Source of the DNA: an uncultured Vampirovibrio sp.
GTDB lineage: Bacteria; Cyanobacteriota; Vampirovibrionia; Gastranaerophilales; Gastranaerophilaceae
Assembly: GCA_910579975.1 (NCBI GenBank)
Contig: CAJTWU010000008.1
Location: 1 to 62,628 of the forward strand
Length of the DNA stretch: 62,628 bases
Reading direction: 5' to 3'
Positions 8,496-17,628 of this stretch are shown piece by piece. A program made the translations under genes and the position numbers. Positions within the stretch are counted from its first letter, which is position 1. Each line of letters starts with the position of its first letter. The notes under the pieces are model-generated. The model saw nothing but the letters and a program-made list of their open reading frames with translations, was not told the origin of the DNA and made no database searches.

Positions 8496-9302
8496 ATGGG
8501 ATTAATGTCTGGTAAAAAAGGTATAATTTTTGGTGTTTCTAACACTCACGGTATTGCTTATGCTATCGCACAGCAGCTTTTTAACGAAGGAGCTGATATT
8601 GCTTTTACATATGCCGGTGATGTTATGGAAAAAAGAGTTCGTCCTCTTGCTGAAGGTATGAACGCTAAATTAATTATGAACTGTGATGTTACTAAAGAAG
8701 AAGAAGTTGCTGCAGTTTTTGCTGAATGTGAAAAAATCTATGGCAAATTAGATTTTGTTGTTCACGCTGTCGCTTTTGCTACCCGTGAAGACTTAATGGG
8801 CAGATTTATTGATACTTCAAAAGCTGGTTGGGATACAGCTCTTGGTGTAAGCTCATATTCTTTAGTTTCAATCTGTAAACATGCTGAACCTATCTTAAAT
8901 GAAGGTGCTTCAGTATTTGCTCTTACTTACCTTGGTTCAGAATACGTTGTAGCTAACTATAATGTAATGGGTGTTGCAAAAGCTGCATTAGAAGCTTCTA
9001 TGAGATATCTAGCAGCAGACCTTGGTAAAAAAGGTGTAAGAGTTAACTGTATTTCTGCTGGTGCAGTTAAAACACTTGCTTCTAGCGGTATTGCCGGTTT
9101 TGGTAAAATGCTTAAAGCTGCTACTGCAAAGGCACCTCTTGGTAGAAATGTTGCTCTTGAAGATGTAGGTAGAGCTGGTTTATACTTAGCTTCTGATTTA
9201 TCAAGCGGTACAACAGGTCAAATTCTTTATGTAGATTGCGGATGTCACGCTGTTTATGCTTCTATTGAAGAAATGGATTTGATTACTAAGAATATGGAAT
9301 AA
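8496..9302 (+). CDS. fabI: Enoyl-[acyl-carrier-protein] reductase [NADH]
   Basis: Last step of each fatty-acid elongation cycle: NADH-dependent reduction of trans-2-enoyl-ACP. A short-chain-dehydrogenase fold of 268 residues with the FabI cofactor loop GVSNTHGIAYAIA (13-25) and the FabI-specific catalytic triad Tyr145, Tyr155 and Lys162, one residue off the E. coli numbering. A strong AGAGGAG ribosome site precedes the ATG. The gene is monocistronic, with its own promoter and a GC-rich terminator. Secure. Confidence 0.97.
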   Translation: MGLMSGKKGIIFGVSNTHGIAYAIAQQLFNEGADIAFTYAGDVMEKRVRPLAEGMNAKLIMNCDVTKEEEVAAVFAECEKIYGKLDFVVHAVAFATREDLMGRFIDTSKAGWDTALGVSSYSLVSICKHAEPILNEGASVFALTYLGSEYVVANYNVMGVAKAALEASMRYLAADLGKKGVRVNCISAGAVKTLASSGIAGFGKMLKAATAKAPLGRNVALEDVGRAGLYLASDLSSGTTGQILYVDCGCHAVYASIEEMDLITKNME

Positions 9303-9310
9303 TTTTATAT

Positions 9311-9333
9311 GGGGCGGTTTTACCGCCCCTTTA
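9311..9333 (+). terminator. fabI terminator
   Basis: GGGGCGG (9311-9317) pairs perfectly with CCGCCCC (9323-9329) and is followed by TTTAT. Confidence 0.85.
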
Positions 9334-9355
9334 TCAAGAAGAAGAGGTTTATTTT

Positions 9356-9757
9356 ATGAAAAGAATATTGACTATAATCTTAGGATTTATTTTAACAGCC
9401 GGTTTAGCTATTGCAGCTCCGACTAAAACCGCTTCTAAAGGTGGGACTTTTGTTGAAGGAATGCGTGCTAAAAAGCCTATGATAGTACTTTTGTACGCTC
9501 CATGGTCACCATCAACTCAACAAGCACTTAAAAACATGGCCTCGCTGAAAAAAGTCCATGGTGCTAAAGCTAATTTTGTATCTATCAATATTGCTGATCC
9601 TGAGGCCAAATACTATAACGATTTGTTGCCAATTCAGCCAAATTTACCTCATATAACGCTGTTTAAAGATAAAGCAAAAATTTCAAAATTCATTCCAAGA
9701 GAGTGTGCTGTCGATTATGCTTGCGTGTCTAAGCGTGTTTCAAGATTTGTTCGTTAA
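9356..9757 (+). CDS. Secreted thioredoxin-fold protein without active-site cysteines
   Basis: A 133-residue protein with a signal peptide (KR start, hydrophobic ILTIILGFILTAGLAIA, cut near AIA-APT). The rest follows a thioredoxin fold: IVLLYAPWSPST matches the beta strand plus W-C-x-x-C turn, and NLPHITLF matches the cis-proline segment. Both catalytic cysteines are replaced (W-S-P-S-T), so disulfide exchange at the usual site is impossible. Two cysteines near the C-terminus (ECAVDYAC) could form a structural disulfide. Function unknown; a binding or chaperone role is possible. Confidence 0.75.
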   Translation: MKRILTIILGFILTAGLAIAAPTKTASKGGTFVEGMRAKKPMIVLLYAPWSPSTQQALKNMASLKKVHGAKANFVSINIADPEAKYYNDLLPIQPNLPHITLFKDKAKISKFIPRECAVDYACVSKRVSRFVR

Positions 9758-9865
9758 TGCATTGTAAAGTTTTGTAAAATTATTCTTAAAAAGTGAAATT
9801 TTTATTTACAATATTACTTTATATATATATCAAAGATATATAAGAGAATAAGAAAGGACTTAGCA

Positions 9866-10027
9866 ATGAGCGATTTTGCAATTAGTAATGACAAAAGAGA
9901 TAGCATTTATAATGTTGGCGGGATGACAATGGCAAACAACATCAAAGAAGATGATAAATTTGATAAAAATCCATTAAGTAATGCTAATTTACCCGGAGGT
10001 ATATTTACACACCCAGGTGTATGCTAA
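9866..10027 (+). CDS. Small 53-residue protein of unknown function
   Basis: An AGAAAGGA ribosome site lies seven bases before this ATG. The 53-residue product begins MSDFAISNDKRDS, is rich in Asn, Asp and Gly, and ends in GGIFTHPGVC with a terminal cysteine. It has no membrane segment. Upstream are TGTAAA-type boxes (9763, 9773) and an ACTTTATATA element (9816), resembling those of three other lineage-specific genes here. A very strong terminator follows at once. The pro-gly-cys end invites comparison with small modified peptides, but nothing shows processing. Confidence 0.6.
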   Translation: MSDFAISNDKRDSIYNVGGMTMANNIKEDDKFDKNPLSNANLPGGIFTHPGVC

Positions 10028-10038
10028 AGAGTTTTATA

Positions 10039-10075
10039 AAAACGGCGGTAGAATGAAATTCTACCGCCGTTTTTT
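10039..10075. terminator. Bidirectional terminator
   Basis: A sixteen-base stem (AAAACGGCGGTAGAAT with ATTCTACCGCCGTTTT) around a three-base loop, with T runs in both directions. It separates the 53-residue gene (plus) from the GH13 operon (minus). Confidence 0.92.
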
Positions 10076-10094
10076 CGTCTTTATTTAATGTTTA

Positions 10095-11858
10095 TTAGCT
10101 AACTTTTTGTTTGAATACGTGACCTTGGCGGTCATTTTCAATATTTGGAGTGTCTATTTCAAATACATATGCACCAGCCGGAGCTAAATCTACTCTTATT
10201 TCTCCGTTTGCAGTTTGAAATTCACTAGATTCTCCATATTTTGGAGCCATGTTTTCAAGTTTTTGGTTTTTATCCAAACCTGGAATAACAATTGTACCTG
10301 TCATTCTTCTGTTTGGATTTTTGTTTGCAATGACAAGCGCTGTTCTGCCATTATTGTGTCTTGCGTAAGCAATTATTTGGTCTTTTTTATCACCAATTTT
10401 ATCAAGTTCAATGTAACTGCTTGCTCTATCTGCAAACAAATCTTTATTTTGATTTCTCATTTTAAGTGTATCTCTTAAAACTCTTTCCATATCAGGATAA
10501 TCTCCTCCAGGTTTTCTGGAAAGGTTAAATATGTCTAATTGGAATGAGTGGTGATCCATTTTGTGATTGTCTGTAACTGTTTCATCACTGTAACTACCTG
10601 AATATTGATAGTTATAGTAATCACCGGTTTGGAAACCATCTACAAAATATGGATTACACATTGGGATTGTAGATTGAATAACAGTTGTCATATTACAGTA
10701 ATTTGGACCGCCATGAGTCATTGCAGACTTGTCATCGTGTGTCATAAATGAACCGATACAAGTTTTTCCAGCCGGTAGTTTTTGTGATAAATCAAGATTG
10801 AATTTTACATAATCATTGAATTCTGTTGCATTTTTCCATTCGTGAAAAATGTGGTATTGTCCGTAATATTCATCGAAACCCGCTCTAAGTGAGTCTTCCG
10901 GTCTATCATAAGGCATGTTTACCTGAGGAGAAGCACATTCATAAGTGTAAGTTTCCCCTAACCACGCAAATTCAGGATCTTTTTGGTGTGAATATGGAAT
11001 AAGAATATCCCAGAATTCTGTTGGTTTCGCTCTTGCTACGTCTGCTCTTATGCCGTCAAGACCTAAATCAATGCATGCATCAACATATTGTTTATGCATT
11101 TCTAATAATTTAGGATTAAGAGTTCTTTTTGTTTCATCTTCCCAAGGTTCAAACATTCTGATATCAGCCCATCCTTGAGGAGTTTTGTCTTCACCGTTTC
11201 TGCCAAATGCCATTAATTCCGGTTCAGCCTCAAACATGTCAACAGAAGCACAACTTGGGAGATCCAACATAACTTTGATATCACGCTTGTGACATTCATC
11301 GATAAATGCTTTAAATTGTTCATCAGGAGTTCTAGGGTCGTTTGGATCGATTAAAACAGGGTCTATTGCAAGATGTCCGTCGTCTGTAACCATTTTTTGA
11401 GGAGCATAGTTAGATCCGGCTGTCCCCATAGCCTTTTTCTTTCCCGGCGGGTGAATTGGAAGAATATGGATTGTATTAAAGCCATCTTCTTTAAGTTCGT
11501 CTAATCTTTCTATACCGCTTAGGAAAGTTCCTTGCTTTTCGCCTTCAGAGAGTATTATTTTTTCATCACCATTCAAATCAACAGCGGTAAATGTTCTTGG
11601 AACGATTGCAAGCATAACAGATTCATTGTTCTGTATCATTGTTCTTAAGTTATTTTTGTAAACAGGTACTTGATTTGAGGCTTTATCAACTTTTTTAACT
11701 ATTGGAGCATTGATAGCAGCAGTTCCTTCAAGGTAATTACTAAGAAGCTGAGCGTTTTTTTCGTGTTTTTCAGCTCTTGTATCAGCTTTCATTGAAGGAG
11801 AATACATTGGTCTAATTGGTGTGGTTGAATTTACTAAAATACTACTTACTTGTTTCAT
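10095..11858 (-). CDS. Alpha-amylase family (GH13) glycosidase
   Basis: The 587-residue protein carries the GH13 barrel. TIHILPIHPP (129-138) and VMLDLP (196-201) are the early strands; GIRADVAR (269-276) holds nucleophile Asp273; WLGETYT holds acid/base Glu302; and THDDKS (373-378) holds the third carboxylate. A C-terminal beta domain with AYARHNNGRTALVIANKN follows, as in alpha-amylases. There is no signal peptide, so it likely acts on cytoplasmic glucan or is exported by another route. It is the last gene of a three-gene operon and overlaps the upstream gene by 17 bases. The two partners are unknown membrane proteins, an unusual setting for an amylase. The substrate is not determinable from sequence. 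Confidence 0.85.
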   Translation of the reverse strand: MKQVSSILVNSTTPIRPMYSPSMKADTRAEKHEKNAQLLSNYLEGTAAINAPIVKKVDKASNQVPVYKNNLRTMIQNNESVMLAIVPRTFTAVDLNGDEKIILSEGEKQGTFLSGIERLDELKEDGFNTIHILPIHPPGKKKAMGTAGSNYAPQKMVTDDGHLAIDPVLIDPNDPRTPDEQFKAFIDECHKRDIKVMLDLPSCASVDMFEAEPELMAFGRNGEDKTPQGWADIRMFEPWEDETKRTLNPKLLEMHKQYVDACIDLGLDGIRADVARAKPTEFWDILIPYSHQKDPEFAWLGETYTYECASPQVNMPYDRPEDSLRAGFDEYYGQYHIFHEWKNATEFNDYVKFNLDLSQKLPAGKTCIGSFMTHDDKSAMTHGGPNYCNMTTVIQSTIPMCNPYFVDGFQTGDYYNYQYSGSYSDETVTDNHKMDHHSFQLDIFNLSRKPGGDYPDMERVLRDTLKMRNQNKDLFADRASSYIELDKIGDKKDQIIAYARHNNGRTALVIANKNPNRRMTGTIVIPGLDKNQKLENMAPKYGESSEFQTANGEIRVDLAPAGAYVFEIDTPNIENDRQGHVFKQKVS

Positions 11859-14514
11859 CGCTCACCTGCTTTTGTATGTTATGCGGATTTCTGATTTTAC
11901 CGAAACCGGCCTGTGCTAAAATTGTAGCAGCAAATACGCCTGCTGTCACTCCTGAAACGATTTGGAACCATTTTTTAGTTCCATATTGACGTTTTGAAGC
12001 GCCTTGAACCATATCCACAGGGGTTTGACCTACAAGGTTAAAGAATGCCATTCTTGTTTTTTCACCTTGAGTATAGCTATTTCTAATATAGTCATTTGTT
12101 CTGTGGCGAGGTTTTGTGAAATCAATTGTACTGTTTGCAACAATGTTTCTAAATCTTGTAATGTAAGTTTGGAACCTATCCAGAACATTACCATGTTCCA
12201 TTGAATTATATTGACCTAAAGAGTCGTTAGCAATATCAGTAACATAACCTTTAGCTTTAGTAGACCAAAATGCTTCTTTAGGAGCTTCTGCCGGTGCCCA
12301 GATTGCATTCATTACATCTGTATAGAATACAGGATTGTTTACTAAATCAAGTTTAAGATTATGATCAGAAGATGTTGCAGTAAGCATTGCAGCTCTGCCT
12401 TTTTTAATTATACCTTGAAGATAGTTAACATCTGTTCTGCTTAATGGTCTGTGTTCACCATTAATACCGCTTAATGTTTTCAAGAAATCATCAGGGTTCA
12501 TCGTACGCTTGAATACTTCAAATGTATGCAATACTCTGTTGAATGAATTTTTAACTCCTTGATAACGCTCAAGCGTTCTGGAGATTTCCAAATATTTAGC
12601 AGAAGCAAGTCCATCAGAATTATAACGGGCATACTCGCTAGCTTGTTCCGGACCAAATCCCATTTTGAATTTATTTTCTACAACACCGTCAAGGAAATCA
12701 AATAACTCTTGTCTTGTTGTGATTGAGTTACCAAGAGTTGCTACATCCTGATTTACCATTCTGGAAATTGTTGTTTCAAATCCGCCAATGTTTGCAAGAC
12801 GTTTTGCAGTATTATTGTAGTTGTTTTCAATTGCGTTAATCATGTTCAAGACATGAGAGGTTTCTTCGCTTGCGCCGTTTAAATTAACTTCCATTTCTGA
12901 AATAATTTTGCTAAGTCTATCAAAAGTTTTTCTATAACGACTTTCATCCTGACATAATTCAGAAATTCTTTTGTTAAGTAATTCTACGGTATATTCTTCA
13001 GACTCACGCATTTTCTTCATATCTTGCATTGAAATACCAAGCTCTTTGATTAAAGCTTTTTCAAATTTGCCATAAGAACGAGCTAATGTAGTTTCAGGTG
13101 CAAATTCAAATTTAAAAGAATGACATTTGTCTAAAATGCTTTGGTTTGCTTTAAATTCACCTAAGATTTTTGCAAGGTTAACAAATTTTGTAATGCTGTC
13201 TTCTGTAACAGTTTTGGTTTTATTAGATTTCATTGTTTCCATCATGCTTTCAACAATGTCATCTCTTAAGTCTGTTAAATGTTCTTTAGGAACTCTTTTT
13301 GGAGCATTTGGAATTTTTGTATCAATTAGCTCTCTAAGAGCTTTTTTAATTTCTTGAAGGTTTTCTTGTGATGTTGTAGAACCATTTGTGAAATCAGCTT
13401 CTTTGGATACTTTTTTGATTGCTTCCTGAATTTCTTCTCTTGTTGGAACAAGAAGTTTTTCAAAGACTTCCTTTTTATCTCCTGAAATCTGATTTTTACC
13501 GGCATTAACCATTTGCTCGGTCAATTCTCCGTTAAGAACGATAGAATCTTTTATTACGTTTGCAATATCAGCTTTTAATCCTTCTGCCGCTGTAGCTCCC
13601 ATATTTTCTGTTAGTATATTTGTTATACGTTCAAGCTCTTCTTTAGGAAGCTCTTGTCCTTTATATTTAGAAATAATACTGTTAATTTTGCTGCTTAAAT
13701 CGTTTTCTGCAATTTCAGATGTCTGAAGAGACATACCTTTAGTTTTTTCTAAAGTTTCAGAAATCAATTTGTTGTATTTGTTGTTTCTTGTTTTTTCTAA
13801 CTGTGGTGAAATAACATAATTTTCTAAGCCATAACAAGCAAGTGCAGTCATAATTGGCGTTGCAAACCCAGCTGTAAGCATCCATAATGTATTGCTTTGA
13901 GTTGAGTTTTTACGAGTCTGTTCCTTGATAATTTCGTGTCTGTTTTTAATATCGCGTGGAATACCCATTGCATCACCGATTTCATCAAGAGTTTCACCTT
14001 TTGCATCTCCTCTGTATAAATCCATTGGACGATAGTTACTATCTTGATTAACAGATTTTTTTCTACCTTGGTCATCGATATACCATTTGCCGATATCATA
14101 ACCATGTATAATTCTTGCTGGTGCATTGATTGCAATTTTTGGATATACATTCATTGCAGTTAAGAATGCAGCAAGACCCGCGTATTCCATAATTCTTGCT
14201 TTAGGGTTTGTTGTTTTTGAAGCTAAGTATGTTGCAATTCCAACACCGCCGATTTGAAGACCTACATCATTAAGTCTTCCTAATTGATGGTCGTTAGCAG
14301 TGCCTTTAATCCCGTTTTTTAGAGATTTCATATCATAAGCAATATCTTTAACAAAATAAATAGGTGCAGAAATAACGTCATCATGAATTAAATGACCTTT
14401 ACCTGGAAGTGGTTTTACAAGTCCTGTAGTATCAACAGGACCTTCTGCTTCAAGGTAATGTTTGTGTTCATTTGATTTAGTATTGATATTGAATTGTACT
14501 GGTCTAACTTCCAT
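11842..14514 (-). CDS. Large membrane-associated coiled-coil protein, unknown
   Basis: This 890-residue protein belongs to no family I recognise. It has hydrophobic stretches near residues 88-125 (QIGGVGIATYLAS, AGLAAFLTAMNVYP), about 210-232 (LWMLTAGFATPIMTALACYG) and close to the C-terminus (IVSGVTAGVFAATILAQAG). Between them lie some 600 residues of mostly charged helix with coiled-coil character. It starts MEVRPVQFNINTKSNEH, without a signal peptide. It lies two bases after the upstream gene and overlaps the GH13 gene downstream, so the three are made together. It could be a structural membrane scaffold or a secreted effector; nothing decides this. Confidence 0.8.
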   Translation of the reverse strand: MEVRPVQFNINTKSNEHKHYLEAEGPVDTTGLVKPLPGKGHLIHDDVISAPIYFVKDIAYDMKSLKNGIKGTANDHQLGRLNDVGLQIGGVGIATYLASKTTNPKARIMEYAGLAAFLTAMNVYPKIAINAPARIIHGYDIGKWYIDDQGRKKSVNQDSNYRPMDLYRGDAKGETLDEIGDAMGIPRDIKNRHEIIKEQTRKNSTQSNTLWMLTAGFATPIMTALACYGLENYVISPQLEKTRNNKYNKLISETLEKTKGMSLQTSEIAENDLSSKINSIISKYKGQELPKEELERITNILTENMGATAAEGLKADIANVIKDSIVLNGELTEQMVNAGKNQISGDKKEVFEKLLVPTREEIQEAIKKVSKEADFTNGSTTSQENLQEIKKALRELIDTKIPNAPKRVPKEHLTDLRDDIVESMMETMKSNKTKTVTEDSITKFVNLAKILGEFKANQSILDKCHSFKFEFAPETTLARSYGKFEKALIKELGISMQDMKKMRESEEYTVELLNKRISELCQDESRYRKTFDRLSKIISEMEVNLNGASEETSHVLNMINAIENNYNNTAKRLANIGGFETTISRMVNQDVATLGNSITTRQELFDFLDGVVENKFKMGFGPEQASEYARYNSDGLASAKYLEISRTLERYQGVKNSFNRVLHTFEVFKRTMNPDDFLKTLSGINGEHRPLSRTDVNYLQGIIKKGRAAMLTATSSDHNLKLDLVNNPVFYTDVMNAIWAPAEAPKEAFWSTKAKGYVTDIANDSLGQYNSMEHGNVLDRFQTYITRFRNIVANSTIDFTKPRHRTNDYIRNSYTQGEKTRMAFFNLVGQTPVDMVQGASKRQYGTKKWFQIVSGVTAGVFAATILAQAGFGKIRNPHNIQKQVSDETSK

Positions 14515-14516
14515 AA

Positions 14517-15584
14517 CTAAATCACCGTACTTTCTTTACTTTTGTCTATAGTGTTTTTATTTTTGCATTGAGCCATATTTTTAGCTCTTATGATAGTGTT
14601 AGCAGTTAACAACGTTGTTAGAGCAGCTGCAAAACCAACAAATGCTTTTCCTGAATGTTTCATAAAACCTTTATCAGCCGGACTGCCATTCCATAAGGAT
14701 TTGCAAGAACGTCCAAGTGATTTAATAAAAGTTTTTGAAATATCATAAGCATTGCCCCAGAATGTTTGGATTTTACCGCCCATTTTTGAAGCAAATCCTT
14801 CACTTTCTTTTGTAACATAATGTTTTCTGTTTGATATTGAGTCAAAGAAATCGGTCCAGCTGTCTTGCATTGCAAGAGCAACTCCTACGCCTGCCCAGCT
14901 ATATGAAGCAAGGCTCTTTGCTGTATTAGAGGTTGCAATTATGTTTTGAATAATAGGAGATGTTTCAGAAACAGAATCATTTAGGTTTTCACCCAGTCCG
15001 AGTTTTTTTGCAACACCATCGAAATAAGCTCTATCTAATAAGTCTTTTCTATAAAATTCTTTGCTGTCAAAGACTTTTCGTTGTTGATATTGAGGTTCAA
15101 TTATAGCAGCTTCACCAGCTTCTTTTGGAAGAGGGTAAACTTTATTTTGGTAAGGCATTTCTGTATCTACTCCGGTAGAAGCCTTAATTGGTTTTGTTAC
15201 AAGGTTTTTTGATAAATTCTTTAGTACACCGTAAAGTACAACTCCTAAAGCCATTTTTTTACCAAATTTAGAAGCGGCTTTTTGAGAATTTGCATCCAGA
15301 TGTTTATTGACACAGTTAAAAACAAACATAAACATTGCGCTACCTGCAATGTAAGGTACTATACCCATTGTAAGAAATTCATAAAAATCAGAGTTGATAT
15401 CCCCTTTTAATCCTTTGATAGGATAATCAATAAAAGCACTGGATGTCTTTTGAAATCCTTGTTGTAATCTGGTTGACATTGTATTTGGCAAAATACGTGT
15501 TTCTTCATCAGCCTTTTTTTTCTTTTCAGGCTTTTCTGCTTGGAAACTTGTACTTTGTTGTGCCAAATTTACTGCTTTTATCAT
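14517..15584 (-). CDS. Membrane protein with N-terminal SFQAEKP motif, unknown
   Basis: First gene of the GH13 operon, 355 residues. The N-terminus MIKAVNLAQQSTSFQAEKP carries the F-Q-A motif found at residues about 12-25 of several unrelated proteins in this window. A Lys-rich linker follows. Hydrophobic segments occur near 90-105 (IVPYIAGSAMFMFVF), 125-140, 220-235 (SYSWAGVGVALAM) and 320-340 (AFVGFAAALTTLLTANTII). The layout resembles its neighbour of 890 residues, which also has hydrophobic segments at both ends. Function unknown. Upstream there are TGTAAA boxes and ACTTTTTATATATAG, read on the minus strand. Confidence 0.8.
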   Translation of the reverse strand: MIKAVNLAQQSTSFQAEKPEKKKKADEETRILPNTMSTRLQQGFQKTSSAFIDYPIKGLKGDINSDFYEFLTMGIVPYIAGSAMFMFVFNCVNKHLDANSQKAASKFGKKMALGVVLYGVLKNLSKNLVTKPIKASTGVDTEMPYQNKVYPLPKEAGEAAIIEPQYQQRKVFDSKEFYRKDLLDRAYFDGVAKKLGLGENLNDSVSETSPIIQNIIATSNTAKSLASYSWAGVGVALAMQDSWTDFFDSISNRKHYVTKESEGFASKMGGKIQTFWGNAYDISKTFIKSLGRSCKSLWNGSPADKGFMKHSGKAFVGFAAALTTLLTANTIIRAKNMAQCKNKNTIDKSKESTVI

Positions 15585-15852
15585 ACGAACCCCTACCCGG
15601 TAACTATATATAAAAAGTCTCTGGAAAAACTTTTTTTGCTATTTTTCTGGCATGCAATTTACATTTATTTACATTCTCAGAGAACAGCTAATGTAAAAAG
15701 AATACTCCACACACAACTAATTTTATCACAAACCAATTTGTTTTGCATGCTTATTTGTGAATAAAAAAAGTTTACAAATTGTTACAAAATAGTCAACTTT
15801 TTAAAGAATAAATACTTTATATATCTATAAAGGGAACAACGAGGAATTATTT
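15585..15852. promoter_or_regulatory. Divergent promoter region between two lineage-specific genes
   Basis: This 268-base AT-rich gap holds no gene. For the plus gene, TGTTACA at 15780 lies 34 bases before ACTTTATATA at 15814, about 39 bases before the ATG. For the minus operon, two TGTAAAT boxes (around 15655-15673) precede ACTTTTTATATATAG near 15605-15619. The paired TGTAAA-type boxes on both sides suggest a shared regulator. Confidence 0.45.
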
Positions 15853-17628
15853 ATGGGATTTGGAACATCATTAGGAAATTTAACTTGGCAGCAGCCAATG
15901 ATGAATAATTTCAGCTATGGCTGGGGTAATAACTCGTTTAATTGGAATACTCCAAGCTGGGGTACTTCTGCTTGGACATCATCAAGTTCTTCTAAAAAAG
16001 AAACTTTAGAAGAATATGAAGCAAGAATTAAAAAAGAAAATGCTGAAAAAAATGAAAAAATAAAAACATTACTTGCTCAAAGACAAGAAGGAAATAAAGC
16101 ACTACAACAAATACAAGAACAAAAAACAATATTGAACGGAACTGTAAAAGATGATGGTTCAGTTGAAGTTAAAGGTTCAATTCAAGCAGATGGCACTATT
16201 AAAGAAGAAAAGCTTGAAAATATGTCAACAGGCGCTAAGATAATGCGCGGGGGAATGAATTTAATAAAGGGAATTGGTAATGTATGTAAGTCATTTGTTG
16301 GTGTAGACCCTAAAACAGGAAAATGGGATCCTGTAAAATGTATTAGAAATGTTGGTATTGCAGTTGGTGTAGCTGCTCTATGCGTATTTGCAGCTCCTTT
16401 AGGTGCAGCAGCTGCAGCAGCTCTTGGCGGAGGTGCAATTGCAGCCGGTGTCGGTACAGCAGTAGCAACTATTCCTACAGCATTGGCTTATGGTGGTCTT
16501 GCAACAGGTGCTTATATGGCTGGTAAAGGAATTTATGATACTGCCAAAGCTGATACTCTTCAAGAGTTTGACCAGGGAACACAAGACATTGGTGCCGGTG
16601 CATTCATTGGACTCTCTTCTGCTATAGGATTAAAAGGCATTAGTAAAACAGCAGGTGTTTCATCAACTTCTAATGGAACTATAATGAGTTCAGTATCTAC
16701 AGGTGCAAAAAATATTTTTGTAAATCCTTGGAAAGCTTCTTCTCAAAACTTCCAGTGGGCAGAAGCAGGATATACTCTTAATGGTTTAAGCGGTGCTCGT
16801 GAAGCTGTAAAATTAGGTCAGGCAAATATTGCTAAAAATGCATTTACAGAGCATGCTCAACAACTAAAAACTAAATTAGAAACACAAATTGCAGATGTTG
16901 AATCTCGTTATTCAGCAGCAACATCTGCAAAAGATAAAGCTCTTTTAGACTTAGAATATGATGGTTTGGTTAAACAATACTCACAATTTGAAAATCTTCC
17001 TACAACAAAATCTGGTTGGAAAGGTTTTGAAAATTCAACAAAAGAGTATAATTCACAGTTAAGAAGCTATAAACGTGCATTGCGACCATTGGGTAAAGGC
17101 GAAGTAGAAATTCATGGACAAAAATTTGTTAAAGCTGATAAAAAAGCTTTATCAGAAGCAGTTTCATCTATAAAAAAATCTCTAAAAAGTAATCAACGTC
17201 AGATGGAAACTCTTAAAAAAGAAAGATTTTCATCAATGCAGAGAATGGCTGGTTCCAGTCAGCATGCTGCAGAAGTAAATGAATTTGGTTTCTCAAATAA
17301 ATTATATGGAGCTCCATCTAACTGGGTACAGTCTAAGTATTATGGATTTTCTCTTCCTAAATCAACATTTGGTTATGTAAATATGTTAGGTGCCGGTGCA
17401 ATGTATGCAACTGAACCATACTGGGCACTTCAGGGTGCAGCTAAAGCTTCAGGAGCAATGCCTTTAAATGGAATGTATGCTTATCAGCCAATTCAAGAGC
17501 AAGGTGAAACTACTGTTATTCCAGCTGAACAATATGCTCAAGCTAAGAGTGGATATGAAGCTCAGGAAAAACAAATTAAAGAGGCTTTAGCTCAAGTAGA
17601 GTCTCAATTAAAGGAATTAAGAGCTTAA
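15853..17628 (+). CDS. Lineage-specific protein: N/G/W/S-rich head, coiled coil, Gly/Ala-rich hydrophobic core
   Basis: A 591-residue protein with a GAGGAA ribosome site. Residues 1-48 are rich in Asn, Gly, Trp and Ser (WGNNSFNWNTPSWG), without a signal peptide. A charged coiled coil (about 50-95) follows, and then a long Gly/Ala-rich hydrophobic stretch (about 165-225; VGIAVGVAALCVFAAPLGAA, ALGGGAIAAGVG) that could insert into a membrane, as in translocator or pore-forming proteins. The second half is helical with further coiled coils (about 325-360 and 560-591). I do not recognise a family. Secretion and membrane insertion are hypotheses. Confidence 0.8.
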   Translation: MGFGTSLGNLTWQQPMMNNFSYGWGNNSFNWNTPSWGTSAWTSSSSSKKETLEEYEARIKKENAEKNEKIKTLLAQRQEGNKALQQIQEQKTILNGTVKDDGSVEVKGSIQADGTIKEEKLENMSTGAKIMRGGMNLIKGIGNVCKSFVGVDPKTGKWDPVKCIRNVGIAVGVAALCVFAAPLGAAAAAALGGGAIAAGVGTAVATIPTALAYGGLATGAYMAGKGIYDTAKADTLQEFDQGTQDIGAGAFIGLSSAIGLKGISKTAGVSSTSNGTIMSSVSTGAKNIFVNPWKASSQNFQWAEAGYTLNGLSGAREAVKLGQANIAKNAFTEHAQQLKTKLETQIADVESRYSAATSAKDKALLDLEYDGLVKQYSQFENLPTTKSGWKGFENSTKEYNSQLRSYKRALRPLGKGEVEIHGQKFVKADKKALSEAVSSIKKSLKSNQRQMETLKKERFSSMQRMAGSSQHAAEVNEFGFSNKLYGAPSNWVQSKYYGFSLPKSTFGYVNMLGAGAMYATEPYWALQGAAKASGAMPLNGMYAYQPIQEQGETTVIPAEQYAQAKSGYEAQEKQIKEALAQVESQLKELRA

